The translations under genes were made by a program, and so were the position numbers. Of a DNA stretch of 64,000 bases, positions 1 through 9,286 are shown in pieces (the first letter of the stretch is position 1; each line of letters starts with the position of its first letter). The notes below the pieces were generated by a model. That model saw only the letters and a list, made by a program, of their open reading frames with translations. It made no database searches and was not told the DNA's origin. The stretch is from Antarctobacter albus (GTDB lineage Bacteria; Pseudomonadota; Alphaproteobacteria; Rhodobacterales; Rhodobacteraceae). Location: positions 248,001 to 312,000 of the forward strand of contig NZ_FMZI01000001.1 in NCBI RefSeq assembly GCF_900101505.1. Reading direction: 5' to 3'.

Positions 1-640
1 CGCGCAGGGTCACCTGCGGGGCCTTCTTTGTGACCATGCGCCCCACGGCCAGGAAGCTGCCGGGGCGTTTGTCCGCCGGGGTAAAGCGGCGGATGTCGAC
101 GCCGGAGGGGACCACATGGGCGTTGTCGTGGCGGATGCCGTGGCGGGCGAGGTTGTCGAGCAGGAATTGTGAGACCGAGAACATGCCAGCGAGGCGCGGC
201 ATCATCAGCCGGTAGGAGCGCACCCGCTGCGCCGAACGGAGCATCTTGGAGGCATCGGTGCCGCGCCAGTAGGTGAAGACGGGAATGCCCAGATCATTGC
301 CCAGCTTGGCCATGACCAGCGCCTGGGTGCCGAACTCGGCCAGGATCACCTGCACGCCCTGGTCTTGCAGGAAGCCGGCCAGGCGCTTGCGGTTGTCACC
401 GAAGGGCAGGCGCGAGGTGCCGTGCAGCAGGGCGCCGGAGGCGGCGGCAAAGGGAGCCCGCAGCTTGTCCATCGGGGTCAGGGGGGCGCGGCGGGTGAAA
501 AGGGGTTTGCCCAATGGGTCCTCGCCGTTGGACCGCCCGCAGACCACGCAGGTATCGCCCCCGAACAGGTGGGCGATGTGGCGATTGATGAAGGTCTCGC
601 CCATCACGAAGTAGTCGGAGGTGGCGATGGCGGTTTTCAT
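1..640 (-). CDS. Glycosyltransferase (GT4-like), 3' end beyond window
   Basis: Read from an ATG at 638-640 preceded by GGAGAG, the minus strand is open to the window edge for 213 codons. The protein begins MKTAIATSDYFVMGETFINR and continues with a two-Cys segment (CVVCGR), a stretch reading LAEFGTQALVMAKLGNDLGIP, and near the edge DNAHVVPSGVDIRRFTP followed by FLAVGRMVTKKAP. The pattern VxPxGVDxxxFxP plus FLxVGRxxxKK is the junction between acceptor and donor halves of GT4 retaining glycosyltransferases. The sugar and acceptor cannot be told. The C-terminal nucleotide-sugar domain lies outside the window. Confidence 0.8.
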   Translation of the reverse strand, partial: MKTAIATSDYFVMGETFINRHIAHLFGGDTCVVCGRSNGEDPLGKPLFTRRAPLTPMDKLRAPFAAASGALLHGTSRLPFGDNRKRLAGFLQDQGVQVILAEFGTQALVMAKLGNDLGIPVFTYWRGTDASKMLRSAQRVRSYRLMMPRLAGMFSVSQFLLDNLARHGIRHDNAHVVPSGVDIRRFTPADKRPGSFLAVGRMVTKKAPQVTLR

Positions 641-906
641 GGGGCTCTCCACGCTGTTCCGGCCTCGTAGCGCGGGCAGGGCGCGGTGCCAAGGGGATCG
701 TCCCGTCGCGGCCGGTCCGGCGGCAAGAGGCGGCGGCCCCGGGTCCCGATCCTTCGGAAAATCCGAAAGGTCATGTTTGGTTTTCATTATACCCAGCGTG
801 TAATCTATTAACTAACATTTCACAAATCATGCCAGCTGGCAGGTCAATAAGAACGGGAGGGCCGGGGGCGCCGAATGCTCCGGGCCGGGAGAAAGGGAGA
901 GGAAAG
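641..906. other. Divergent intergenic region, no gene seen
   Basis: This 266-base stretch separates the leftward glycosyltransferase from the rightward permease, so it should hold both promoters. It contains the most AT-rich patch nearby (about 775-830). I see no convincing gene, repeat or RNA fold. Confidence 0.5.
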
Positions 907-2337
907 ATGCACGCAATCACGGCAGAGGCCGACAGCGGCGAGGTGGCGCAGGACGCGCTGCGCCCGGTGACGGAGAAGGAAAAGACCTGGGGCTGGTTCG
1001 CGATCTTCAACGTCTGGGCAAACGACATCCAGTCGCTGTTCGGCTATTCGCTGGTGGCCTCGTTGTTCATTTCGTTCGGGGTCAGCGGCTGGACGGCCTT
1101 TGCCTCGCTGATCGTGGCGGGGCTGTTCGTGATGTTCCTGGTGAACCTCTCGGGGGCGGCGGGGGAACGCTATGGCATTCCCTACCCGGTCTTTGCCCGC
1201 GCCAGCATGGGCACCCAGGGCGCCAAGCTGCCCGCCGTCCTGCGGGCGACGGTGGCGGTCTTCTGGTACGGGGTGCAGGTCTATTTCGCCTCGACGGCGC
1301 TGGCGCTACTGATCAAGTCGGTCACCGGGATCACCGGCGGCACCGCCTACCTGGGCCTGACAGAGATCGACTGGCTGTCCTTCGTCCTGGTCTGGGCCTT
1401 TCACATCGTGATCTTCTGGCGCGGCATGGACTGGGTCGAAGGCTTCCTGAACTTTGCCGGGCCGTTCGTCTATGCGGTCATGATCGGGCTGGTGATCTAC
1501 CTGTGGTTCGCCGCTGACGGCAAGCTGTTGTCCGAGGCGCAGACGATCTTTGCCAATCCCGAGGGCACCTGGGCGACCGAGCTGAAGGGCGCCGTGGCGA
1601 TCTTTGGCACGATGGTGGCCTATTTCGCCGCCGTGATGATCAACTTTTCGGACTTCTCGCGCTATGCCCGGGACAAGAAGGCAATGGTGCGCGGCAACCT
1701 GGCGGGTCTGCCGTTCAACATGATCCTCTTTTCGGCGCTGGCCCTGCTGACCACCGCCGGGGCCGCCGTGGTCTATGGCGAGAAGATCATCAACCCGACC
1801 GAGATCGTCGACCGCACCGACAGCGTCGTTCTGGGGATCATCGCGGCCATCACCTTCTTTGCCGCGACCGTGGGCATCAACCTGGTGGCCAATTTCATCC
1901 CGGCGGTGAACGGCATCGCCAACCTTGCGCCGTCGAAGATCAGCTTTCGCAAGGCGGGGCTCATCACCTCGGGTTTTGCGCTGGTGATCGGCGGGCTCTG
2001 GACCAGCTTCATCAGCCAGTTCGGCATCTCGGGCTTCGTCAACACGCTGGGCGCGACGCTGGCACCGCTCTACGGGATCATGATCGTCGATTACTACATG
2101 CTGCGGAAGGAAGCGCTGAAGCGCGACGACCTCTACAACGAGCGGGGCGGCATCTACCACTATGGCAACGGCTGGAACGAGCACGCGCTGGTGGCCTTCT
2201 GCGTGGCGGCTGTCTTCTCGGTGGCGACGGTCTGGGTGCCGGGGCTGAACGAGCTGGCCGGATACGCCTGGATCATCGGGGCGGTGCTGGGCGGCGGGAT
2301 CTACCTGGTCCGCGCCAAGGGCAAGGTCGCCGTCTGA
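907..2337 (+). CDS. NCS1-family nucleobase/hydantoin:cation symporter
   Basis: A 476-residue polytopic inner-membrane protein. An in-frame upstream ATG exists at 829, but the ATG at 907 follows GGGAGAGGAAAG and starts a protein (MHAITAEADSGEV) with a normal soluble N-terminus. After residue 30 come WFAIFNVWANDIQSLFGYS, then ERYGIPYPVFARASMGTQGA, the NCS1 signatures around TM1 and TM2-3, followed by about ten more hydrophobic segments. NCS1 carriers move cytosine, allantoin, hydantoins, uracil or pyridoxine with Na+ or H+. The substrate is not predictable here. A terminator follows directly, so it is probably monocistronic. Confidence 0.88.
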   Translation: MHAITAEADSGEVAQDALRPVTEKEKTWGWFAIFNVWANDIQSLFGYSLVASLFISFGVSGWTAFASLIVAGLFVMFLVNLSGAAGERYGIPYPVFARASMGTQGAKLPAVLRATVAVFWYGVQVYFASTALALLIKSVTGITGGTAYLGLTEIDWLSFVLVWAFHIVIFWRGMDWVEGFLNFAGPFVYAVMIGLVIYLWFAADGKLLSEAQTIFANPEGTWATELKGAVAIFGTMVAYFAAVMINFSDFSRYARDKKAMVRGNLAGLPFNMILFSALALLTTAGAAVVYGEKIINPTEIVDRTDSVVLGIIAAITFFAATVGINLVANFIPAVNGIANLAPSKISFRKAGLITSGFALVIGGLWTSFISQFGISGFVNTLGATLAPLYGIMIVDYYMLRKEALKRDDLYNERGGIYHYGNGWNEHALVAFCVAAVFSVATVWVPGLNELAGYAWIIGAVLGGGIYLVRAKGKVAV

Positions 2338-2400
2338 CCTTTCGGTCGCGGACCCTGCTCCGGCCGCGACCCGCGCGGGACACTCCTCTGCCCGTGCATG

Positions 2401-2426
2401 GCGCCAGGTTTCGGCCTGGCGCTTTT
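2401..2426 (+). terminator. Rho-independent terminator after the NCS1 permease
   Basis: Perfect 8-bp stem GCGCCAGG / CCTGGCGC with a six-base loop TTTCGG, followed immediately by TTTT. It lies 64 bases past the permease stop. Confidence 0.85.
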
Positions 2427-2508
2427 GCTTTGGCGGGGCCTGAGGGCGTGACCTTGCGTCATCGCCGCCGGATATGCCTAGGTGGGGTCAGTCGAAAGGG
2501 GGACTGCG

Positions 2509-3669
2509 ATGTACGACCTGACGCCACTGGATCCCGCGGACGTTGACCCGCAGTTGGCGCCCTTCCTGGAACCCGGAGAACGGGTGCTCTGGCAGGCGCG
2601 CCCGGACCCAGCCACCTTTGGGTCGGGCGGATCGACATTTGGCGGTGTTCTGACCGGGGGGCTTGGTCTTGCGATCCTGACCGGGATTTTCGACAGCGTG
2701 ACGGGCCTGTCGCTGGAAGGTCAGCCGCGTTTGATACCGGGGCTGGCGCTTGTCGGGGTCGGGTTGGTGGCCTTTGTCACGCCCCGGATCAACCGCCGCC
2801 GTGTCAGGGTCTACGCGGTCACGGACAGGCGCCTGTTGAGCATCCGGGGGAATGATGTCTACAGGTCGGCCCGGCCCGACGAGATCCGCACTGTCTACAC
2901 CCGGCGGGGTGCCGTCTGCTGGCGAGAGCTTGGGTTTGGGGACAGGGGCAACTCGCGGTCGGTAGAGGAACGCCATCCCGGTTTTCACGGGGTCGAGGAC
3001 CCCGAGACGCTGCTTCGCCTGGTTCAGGACTGGCGCGAAGGGTTTTCCCGCCGGGCCGAGGCGGCGGCGACGGACTTCCTTGCGCGGGAGCAGGGAGAGG
3101 GGGGTGGGGATGCGGATGGTCAGACCGACGACGGCAGCCAGCGGGTCCGTCATCCCGCCACCGGGCTGACCGTGGATGTTCCGGCGGGCTGGCCCGTGAC
3201 CGTGCGCCAGGACTATGACGGTCCGCTGGTCGTCTTCGGGGTCACGCTTTTGAAACGGATCATCCGGCCCGGGCCGGAACGGACGCTGGGCAGCGGAGGG
3301 GACTGGAACCTGATGATGGCGCGCGGCGGACCGGATGCCGGTGTCGGCATGAAGATCCTCGATGGTCCGATTCCGCAAAGCTACGAGGAGGTGCTGAACG
3401 ATCCCTGGTCGCGGCGGTTCAAGCTGAAACTGCTGCAGTCCAACCCGGAGGTGGTGGTCGGGCCTTTTCGGGGCTTCTCTGTCGTGCGGCAGATGCCGAA
3501 AGGGGCCAACCTGCAGATGTTCGGCCAGGTGGCGGCCCCGGTTGCGGTGCGGCAGATTTGGCTGGCGCGCGGCGACATGCACATCCAGTTCATGGGTATC
3601 GCGCGGCTGGACCAGCACGACGTGCAAAGCGCCGTGGATGCGGTGGTCAAATCCCTGCGCGTGACCTGA
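2509..3669 (+). CDS. Hypothetical membrane protein with a PH-like (bPH) segment
   Basis: 386 residues; the ATG at 2509 is chosen because AAAGGGGGA lies just upstream. Residues 20-30 (EPGERVLWQARPDP) and the later YAVTDRRLLSIRG motif are typical of bacterial PH-like proteins: a short leader, two hydrophobic segments (about 44-66 and 82-100), then the VTDRRL strand. The C-terminal half, after an acidic/polar linker near residues 200-215, is a separate region (HPATGLTVDVPAGWPV) resembling a small lipoprotein-like beta domain. The function is unknown. The convergent neighbour is 7 bases away. Confidence 0.6.
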   Translation: MYDLTPLDPADVDPQLAPFLEPGERVLWQARPDPATFGSGGSTFGGVLTGGLGLAILTGIFDSVTGLSLEGQPRLIPGLALVGVGLVAFVTPRINRRRVRVYAVTDRRLLSIRGNDVYRSARPDEIRTVYTRRGAVCWRELGFGDRGNSRSVEERHPGFHGVEDPETLLRLVQDWREGFSRRAEAAATDFLAREQGEGGGDADGQTDDGSQRVRHPATGLTVDVPAGWPVTVRQDYDGPLVVFGVTLLKRIIRPGPERTLGSGGDWNLMMARGGPDAGVGMKILDGPIPQSYEEVLNDPWSRRFKLKLLQSNPEVVVGPFRGFSVVRQMPKGANLQMFGQVAAPVAVRQIWLARGDMHIQFMGIARLDQHDVQSAVDAVVKSLRVT

Positions 3670-3676
3670 CCGGGCC

Positions 3677-4804
3677 TCACAGGTCGGCGTGGAATTCCTC
3701 GATCAGGTGGTGCACGACCGCGCGCATCTGGCCCTCGTGGTCGGCGCCCGCGTCCCGCGCGACGGCCAGCGCGGCGCGCTGGCGGTCGGCCGAGGTGCCC
3801 TCGGCGGCGATCTCGCGGGCGCGGGCCAGTTCCGTCAGGCATTTCAGCTCGGCGGCGTCCTCCTGCAGCAGCTCCATCAGTTCCTCGACCAGTTGCGGGA
3901 AGGGAACCACCTGCGCCGCCCCGAAATCGATCAGTCCCTCGGAGACGCCATAGCGTTGTGCGCGCCAGCGGTTCTCGCCGATCAGGAACCGGTCATACAG
4001 GCGCCAGCGCTGATTGCGCACGCGCAGCCGCCAGAGCATCCGCATCAGGCATTGCACCAGCGCCGCCAGCGTCAGCGCATGTTCCATGCGCGGCTGCACG
4101 TCCATGATGCGCGCCTCGAGCGTGGGGAAATTGGACGAAGGGCGCAGGTCCCACCAGATGCGGCTGCGGTCCTCGATCACGCCGGTCTCGATCAGCACCT
4201 CTGTCGAGCGGTGATAGTCCTGCCAACTGTCGAACTGCGGCGGCAGGCCGGTGCGCGGCAGGTTGTCGAAGACCGAGATGCGGTAGCTGGCCAGCTTGGT
4301 GTCCTCGCCCTGCCAGAAGGGCGAGGAGGCCGAGAGCGCTAGCAGGTGCGGGAGAAAGTAGCTGGTCTGCGCCAGCAGGTCGGCGCGCAGCGGGTCGTCC
4401 TCCAGCCCGACGTGCACATGCATCCCACAGATCAGCATCCGCCGCACCACGCTGCCCAGGGCGCGGTCCAGGTCGTTGTAGCGTTCCTTGTCGGTGTGGT
4501 GCTGTTTCTTCCAGTCCGCCAGCGGGTGACAGGAGGCGGCGATGGGCGACAAGCCATAGCTGGCTGCGTGGCGCGACACGGCCTCGCGCAGGCGGCGCAG
4601 CTCCTCCCGGGCCTCGGCGACGCCGGCACAGGGGCGGGTTCCGATCTCGATCTGGCATTGCAGGAACTCGGGGCTGACCTGGCCTTCAAGCTCGGCGGCG
4701 CAGGCCTCCATCAACCCGTCGGGCGCCTCGACCAGCGCACAGGTCTCGCGGTCGACCAGCAGGTATTCCTCTTCGATGCCGATGCTGAACGGTGGCTCGG
4801 TCAT
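3677..4804 (-). CDS. Carboxylate-amine ligase, YbdK / GCS2 family
   Basis: 375 residues. The ATG at 4804 follows AGGGGGGAAC and gives [20 protein letters not shown]; the GIEEEY motif starts all members of this family. Further matches are [22 protein letters not shown] (metal/substrate-binding HxHVG) and [10 protein letters not shown]. YbdK proteins have weak glutamate-cysteine ligase activity in vitro and use ATP to join a carboxylate to an amine; the physiological product is unknown. The family's normal length is about 370, so it is intact. An in-frame ATG 15 codons upstream has no ribosome site. Confidence 0.85.
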   Translation of the reverse strand: MTEPPFSIGIEEEYLLVDRETCALVEAPDGLMEACAAELEGQVSPEFLQCQIEIGTRPCAGVAEAREELRRLREAVSRHAASYGLSPIAASCHPLADWKKQHHTDKERYNDLDRALGSVVRRMLICGMHVHVGLEDDPLRADLLAQTSYFLPHLLALSASSPFWQGEDTKLASYRISVFDNLPRTGLPPQFDSWQDYHRSTEVLIETGVIEDRSRIWWDLRPSSNFPTLEARIMDVQPRMEHALTLAALVQCLMRMLWRLRVRNQRWRLYDRFLIGENRWRAQRYGVSEGLIDFGAAQVVPFPQLVEELMELLQEDAAELKCLTELARAREIAAEGTSADRQRAALAVARDAGADHEGQMRAVVHHLIEEFHADL

Positions 4805-4873
4805 GTTCCCCCCTGGGTTTTTTCGAAGGAAAGCAGAGCGCCGGAGCAAAGGAAAGGGGGCAATATGCGCGGA

Positions 4874-5311
4874 TCAGCCAGCTGCCACCCTGGGCCGCAG
4901 CGCCTGGTCCAGCGCGTAGAAATCCGCTTCGGGCTGCCCGGCAAGGGCAAGAGCCTCACCCTCGTCGCGCAGGATCTGGAACCGCAGCCTGGACACCGGC
5001 TCCACCACCTGCTGCATGATCCGGGCCATGCCGAAGATCAGGTCGCGGGGGGCGTAGATGATGCTGCTGGCCTCCTCCGGAAAGCTGCGCAAAAAGGGCA
5101 TCGCCCGTTGCACCCCGCCAACGATGCCAAGGAAATCCGCATCCACCGCGCCAACGTCCTGGGCGTCGGTGAGCATCACATAAGATGGATCGAACCGGGG
5201 GTTCCGGACGTAATCGGAAAACGACCCGAGGGTCTGCGCAACGTCGATCGTGCCGGTCATGTGGAAATGAGCGAGACCGCGGTCCGGATGAATCGAGTAT
5301 GAAATCGGCAT
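4874..5311 (-). CDS. Hypothetical protein, single alpha/beta domain
   Basis: 145 residues from the ATG at 5311 (MPISYSIHPD), with GGAA ten bases upstream; an ATG at 5332 would add seven residues and has a poorer site. The protein reads as a small domain: a short strand (GLAHFHMTGTIDV), an aspartate-containing strand (YVMLTDAQDVGAVD) and an amphipathic C-terminal helix. The arrangement loosely resembles SpoIIAA/STAS-like domains seen in Roseobacter hypothetical proteins, but no motif confirms it. It is oriented with the YbdK gene but separated from it by 69 bases. Confidence 0.5.
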   Translation of the reverse strand: MPISYSIHPDRGLAHFHMTGTIDVAQTLGSFSDYVRNPRFDPSYVMLTDAQDVGAVDADFLGIVGGVQRAMPFLRSFPEEASSIIYAPRDLIFGMARIMQQVVEPVSRLRFQILRDEGEALALAGQPEADFYALDQALRPRVAAG

Positions 5312-5517
5312 TATCACGGTTCCGGCATGCATGTTTTCAGGCTGGCGACCTGTTCCGGGTCCGGCCCACTGACAAGAGGGCATGATGCCCCAAGGATCAT
5401 GAAAGAGTTCATTCCAGCCCAAGGGGTTACTGAACACTATCCTTACGGTTGAGCGTGGCATGCCAATGGGAGAGCTGTCAACGATTAGAGAAAGCTTTAT
5501 ACTTTTGGACGATGCCG

Positions 5518-5554
5518 CAAAGAAACAGGGCGCACCTTTTTCAGGCACGCCCTG
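5518..5554 (-). terminator. Terminator downstream of mmsA
   Basis: On the minus strand, CAGGGCG and CGCCCTG (7 bp) enclose a 15-base loop and are followed by TTTCTTT. It lies 22 bases beyond the mmsA stop codon. Confidence 0.75.
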
Positions 5555-5575
5555 CGAGATGGTCTGGACTGGGGA

Positions 5576-7075
5576 TCAGTCCATCGCCTTGAAGTTGAAC
5601 TCGCCGCCTTCCTTGATGCCCGAGAACCAGCGCGCCGTGACGGTCTTGGTCTTGGTGTAGAAACGGAAGGCGTCGGGGCCGTACTGGTTGAGGTCGCCGA
5701 AGGCCGATTTCTTCCAGCCGCCAAAGGTGTGGTACGAGAGAGGCACCGGGATCGGGAAGTTGATGCCGACCATGCCGACGTTCACCCGGTGGGCAAAGTC
5801 GCGCGCGGTGTCGCCGTCGGCGGTGTAGATCGCGGTGCCGTTGCCATAGGGGTTGTCGATCACCAGGTTCAGCGCATCCTCGTAGCTGTCGGCGCGAACG
5901 GTCGACAGGACGGGGCCAAAGATCTCTTCGCGGTAGATCTCCATGTCCGGGGTCACGTCGTCGAACAGCGACGGGCCGACGAAAAAGCCGTTCTCGTAGC
6001 CCTGCATCTGGAAACCGCGGCCATCGACCACCAGCTTGGCGCCCTGGTTCACGCCGCTGTCGATCAGGCCCTCGATTCGCGACTTGGCCTGCGCGGTGAT
6101 GACGGGGCCATAATCGACCTCGTCCTCGGAGGTATAGGGGCCGACCTTCAGCTTTTCGATGCGGGGCACAAGGCGTTCGATCAGTCCGTCGGCGGTTTCC
6201 TTGCCGACCGGAACCGCGACCGAGATCGCCATGCAGCGTTCGCCCGCAGCGCCGTAGCCCGCGCCGACCAGCGCATCGGCGGCCTTGTCGAGGTCGGCAT
6301 CGGGCATGATGATCATGTGGTTCTTGGCGCCGCCGAAACACTGGGCGCGCTTGCCGTTGTTGGCGGCACGGCCATAGATGTACTGCGCGATGGGTGTCGA
6401 GCCGACAAAGCCCACGGCGGCGATATCCTCGTTGTCGAGGATCGCGTCGACCACTTCCTTGTCACCGTTCACGACCTGCAGGACGCCGTCGGGAAGGCCC
6501 GCTTCCTGGATCAGCTCGGCCAGGCGCAGCGCGGTGGAGGGCACGCGCTCCGACGGTTTGAGGATCATGGCGTTGCCGCAGGCCAACGCCGGGGCCATCT
6601 TCCACAGCGGGATCATGGCGGGGAAGTTGAACGGCGTGATGCCGGCGACCACGCCCAGCGGTTGGCGCATGGAATAGAGGTCGATGCCCGGGCCGCCATC
6701 GTCGGTGAACTCACCTTTCAGCATGTTGGGCGCGCCCATGCAGACCTCGACCACCTCGAGACCGCGCTGCACGTCACCGCGTGCGTCGGGCAGGGTCTTG
6801 CCGTGCTCGCGGCTGACCAGCTCGGCCAGTTCGTCCATGTGCTCGTTGATGAGCTGGCCGAATTTCATCATCACGCGGGCGCGGCGCTGCGGGTTGGTGG
6901 CACCCCAGGCCTTCTGCGCTTCCTTGGCCTTGGCGACGGCCTCGTTCAGTTCGTCCACGGAGGACAGCGGGGTCTTGGCCTGCACCTCGCCGGTGGCGGG
7001 GTTGTAGACATCCGAAAAGCGGCCCGAGCCGCTCTTGACGTGCTGGCCGTTGATCCAGTTGGTGAGTTCGGTCAT
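5576..7075 (-). CDS. mmsA: Methylmalonate-semialdehyde dehydrogenase (CoA-acylating)
   Basis: 499 residues, the usual length of the family. The start at 7075 follows a perfect AAGGAGG. The aldehyde-dehydrogenase landmarks are in order: GITPFNFPAMIPLWK (145-159), KPSERVPSTALRL (173-185), GFVGSTPIAQYIY (222-234), KNHMIIMPDADLD (251-263) and the nucleophile C281 in GERCMAIS. KNHMIIMPDAD is typical of MmsA/IolA rather than betaine-aldehyde or succinate-semialdehyde enzymes. MmsA converts methylmalonate or malonate semialdehyde to propionyl- or acetyl-CoA with NAD+ and CoA, in valine, thymine, beta-alanine or inositol breakdown. A divergent LysR gene lies 102 bases away. Confidence 0.93.
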   Translation of the reverse strand: MTELTNWINGQHVKSGSGRFSDVYNPATGEVQAKTPLSSVDELNEAVAKAKEAQKAWGATNPQRRARVMMKFGQLINEHMDELAELVSREHGKTLPDARGDVQRGLEVVEVCMGAPNMLKGEFTDDGGPGIDLYSMRQPLGVVAGITPFNFPAMIPLWKMAPALACGNAMILKPSERVPSTALRLAELIQEAGLPDGVLQVVNGDKEVVDAILDNEDIAAVGFVGSTPIAQYIYGRAANNGKRAQCFGGAKNHMIIMPDADLDKAADALVGAGYGAAGERCMAISVAVPVGKETADGLIERLVPRIEKLKVGPYTSEDEVDYGPVITAQAKSRIEGLIDSGVNQGAKLVVDGRGFQMQGYENGFFVGPSLFDDVTPDMEIYREEIFGPVLSTVRADSYEDALNLVIDNPYGNGTAIYTADGDTARDFAHRVNVGMVGINFPIPVPLSYHTFGGWKKSAFGDLNQYGPDAFRFYTKTKTVTARWFSGIKEGGEFNFKAMD

Positions 7076-7112
7076 CGGAATCCTCCTTGTTCCCTTGGCG
7101 CGGACTGTACTC

Positions 7113-7168
7113 TTGCAAAAATGAGCTGAACAGACAGAATGCGGCAAAAGCGTTTTGCGTTTTTGCAA
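7113..7168. promoter_or_regulatory. Candidate LysR operator between mmsA and its regulator
   Basis: The intergenic region carries nested symmetry. TTGCAAAAA (7113-7121) is inverted as TTTTTGCAA (7160-7168), and between them lies GCAAAA-GCG-TTTTGC (7144-7158). The arrangement suits a LysR dimer-of-dimers site serving both divergent promoters. The box TGCAAAAATGA at 7114-7124 recurs almost unchanged at 40446-40456 beside a paralogous regulator. Seen directly; the binding is inferred. Confidence 0.5.
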
Positions 7169-7177
7169 AGGTGGATG

Positions 7178-8089
7178 ATGGACAACTGGGATGACCTGCG
7201 GATCTTCCTTGCCGTGGCGCGGGACGAAAGCCTGTCGGCGGCGGGGCGGCGCCTGCGCATGGATGCGGCGACGGTGGGGCGCCGGGTGGCGCGGCTGGAG
7301 GAATCGTTGGGGGCGCCGCTCTTTGCCAAGTCCCCGCAGGGTTATGCGTTGACAGAGGCGGGCACGCGGCTGGTGCGCTTCGCCGAAGAGGCGGAACAGG
7401 CGGCGTCGCAGGCCTCGGAGGCGTTGGTCGGCCGGGCAGAGGGGTTATCGGGGCAGATCCGCATCGGGGCGCCGGACGGTTGCGCCAATTTCCTGTTGCC
7501 ACAAGTCTGTGCGCGCATCGCTGCGGCGAACCCGGACCTGGACGTGCAGATCGTCGCGCTGCCTCGGGTGGTGAACCTTTCCCGGCGCGAGGCGGACATG
7601 GCGATTGCCGTCTCTCCACCCTCTGCCGGGCGACTGGTCGTGCAGAAAATCACCGACTATCGCCTGCATCTTGCAGCAAGCGCCGAGTATCTTGCGCAAA
7701 ACGACCCCGTGAGACGCCCCGAGGACCTGCGTGGCCACAGGATCGTCGGCTATATTCCCGACATGATCTTCGACAAGGAGCTGGACTACCTTGGCGAACT
7801 TGGGCTGGACCGGGTGCCGCTGGCCTCGAACTCTGTCGCGGTCCAGTTCCATTGGCTGCGGCAGGGGGCGGGGCTGGGCATCGTGCATGATTTCGCCATG
7901 CCGACGGCGCCGGGGATGCGCTTTGTCCTGCGTGACGTGATCTCGCTGACCCGCAGTTTCTACCTCGTGCGCCATGCCGACGACCGCCGTCTTGAACGCC
8001 AGACCCGTTTTGCCGAGGCCCTGGTGGCCGGCATGCGCGAGGAACTGGCGCGTCTGGAGGCACTGGCAGATCGCGCCGAGACAGGCTGA
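7178..8089 (+). CDS. LysR-family transcriptional regulator, probably of mmsA
   Basis: 303 residues from the second of two adjacent ATGs (7175, 7178), placed after AAAGGTGG. Residues 1-60 form the winged HTH (MDNWDDLRIFLAVARDESLS, then AAGRRLRMDAATVGRRVARLE). The rest is a LysR effector domain (GQIRIGAPDG, RREADMAIAV, GAGLGIVHDF). The DxxDLRxFLAVA/ATVGRRVARLE type occurs in Rhodobacterales regulators next to aldehyde and alcohol dehydrogenases. Its divergence from mmsA and the shared inverted repeats suggest it controls mmsA and itself. It is paralogous to the regulator at 40518-41429. Confidence 0.9.
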   Translation: MDNWDDLRIFLAVARDESLSAAGRRLRMDAATVGRRVARLEESLGAPLFAKSPQGYALTEAGTRLVRFAEEAEQAASQASEALVGRAEGLSGQIRIGAPDGCANFLLPQVCARIAAANPDLDVQIVALPRVVNLSRREADMAIAVSPPSAGRLVVQKITDYRLHLAASAEYLAQNDPVRRPEDLRGHRIVGYIPDMIFDKELDYLGELGLDRVPLASNSVAVQFHWLRQGAGLGIVHDFAMPTAPGMRFVLRDVISLTRSFYLVRHADDRRLERQTRFAEALVAGMREELARLEALADRAETG

Positions 8090-8193
8090 GCCGGGACGGC
8101 GCTCGCCGGTGGCTTAAGACTTTCAGCCACTTGACAGGTTATGTCCGCCCGCGTCACGCTGTCGCATAGGGTATCATGCAAGGAGGTTCGACG

Positions 8194-8631
8194 ATGCAGG
8201 TCCACCAGATCCTGAAGAGCAAGGGCACGGACGGGGTTTTCACCGTCAAGCCGGACACCAAGGTGGCCGATGCCGCGCGGATCCTGGCCGAGAAACGCAT
8301 CGGTACGGTCGTGGTCTCGAAGGATGGCTCGACCGCGATGGGAATCCTGTCGGAACGCGACATCGTGCGTGAACTCGCGGCCCACGGCGGCGGCTGTCTC
8401 GACGCCAGTGTCGACACCTACATGACCCCTGATCCGATCACCTGCACGCGCGACGACCGGGCCGACGCGATCCTGGCCAGGATGACCGAGGGCCGGTTTC
8501 GCCACATGCCCGTGGTCGAGGACGGCAAGATGGTCGGGCTGGTCACGCTGGGCGACGTCGTCAAGGCGCGCCTGACGGAACTGGCCGCGGAAAAGGACGC
8601 GCTGGAGGGGATGATCTCGAACCCCTGGTGA
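8194..8631 (+). CDS. Tandem CBS-domain protein
   Basis: 145 residues; the ATG at 8194 sits eight bases after AAGGAGG (8179-8185), so the earlier in-frame ATG at 8176 is rejected. Two CBS modules fill the protein: VFTVKPDTKVADAARILAEK to GILSERDIVRELAAHG (about 14-70) and YMTPDPITCTRDDRADAIL to LVTLGDVVKARLTE (about 77-133). Stand-alone CBS pairs bind adenosine nucleotides and act as energy sensors. It lacks any catalytic partner and the next gene, coaD, has its own ribosome site 88 bases on. Confidence 0.88.
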   Translation: MQVHQILKSKGTDGVFTVKPDTKVADAARILAEKRIGTVVVSKDGSTAMGILSERDIVRELAAHGGGCLDASVDTYMTPDPITCTRDDRADAILARMTEGRFRHMPVVEDGKMVGLVTLGDVVKARLTELAAEKDALEGMISNPW

Positions 8632-8719
8632 GGGATTTCGCCCCAGATGGCGGTTCCGGGTTGCATTCGCACGCGCAATATTGTTGCGTGCGAACCGACG
8701 TACCACAAGGGAAACAGCC

Positions 8720-9217
8720 ATGCGCGTTGGTCTTTACCCCGGAACCTTCGACCCCATCACGCATGGGCATATCGACATCATCCGGCGCGGCGCCCTGCTG
8801 GTCGACCGCTTGGTGATCGGTGTCGCCATCAACCGTGACAAGGGCCCGCTGTTCTCGCTCGAAGAGCGGGTGGCGATGATCGAATCGGAATGCAGCCTCC
8901 TCTCGGAAGAGACGGGCACGGAAATCATTGCCCATCCCTTCGAGAACCTGCTGATCGACTGCGCCCATGACGTTGGCGCACAGTTGATCATTCGCGGTCT
9001 GCGCGCCGTGGCGGATTTCGAGTATGAATTCCAGATGGTCGGCATGAACCGGGCGCTGGACGACAGTGTCGAGACGGTGTTCCTGATGGCCGAGGCGCGG
9101 CATCAGGCGATCGCCTCGAAACTGGTCAAGGAAATCGCTCGGCTGGGGGGGGACGTGTCGAAATTCGTCAGCCCCGAGGTCAAGACGGCGCTGGATAACC
9201 GGTTCAAGGCGGGTTGA
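8720..9217 (+). CDS. coaD: Phosphopantetheine adenylyltransferase
   Basis: 165 residues, normal for CoaD. The N-terminus MRVGLYPGTFDPITHGHIDI holds the nucleotidyltransferase motif T14-H15-G16-H17; RGLRAVADFEYEFQM and MNRALD are characteristic of CoaD alone. It transfers AMP from ATP to 4'-phosphopantetheine, the penultimate step of coenzyme A synthesis, in the cytoplasm. The start is fixed by the motif spacing; the ribosome site (AAGGGAAA) is modest. Confidence 0.95.
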   Translation: MRVGLYPGTFDPITHGHIDIIRRGALLVDRLVIGVAINRDKGPLFSLEERVAMIESECSLLSEETGTEIIAHPFENLLIDCAHDVGAQLIIRGLRAVADFEYEFQMVGMNRALDDSVETVFLMAEARHQAIASKLVKEIARLGGDVSKFVSPEVKTALDNRFKAG

Positions 9218-9252
9218 TCTGCGTCATTTGGCGCGGTCACGTGGGGGCGTAT

Positions 9253-9281
9253 TCCTGTTCGTATCACGCGGAACAGGAGGG
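9253..9281 (+). promoter_or_regulatory. Perfect hairpin overlapping a ribosome-binding site
   Basis: TCCTGTTC (9253-9260) and GAACAGGA (9271-9278) form a perfect 8-bp stem around a ten-base loop. The 3' arm contains most of the AGGAGGG Shine-Dalgarno (9275-9281) of the gene starting at 9287. If it folds in RNA it would hide the site; as DNA it is a candidate operator. Confidence 0.5.
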
Positions 9282-9286
9282 ATCGA

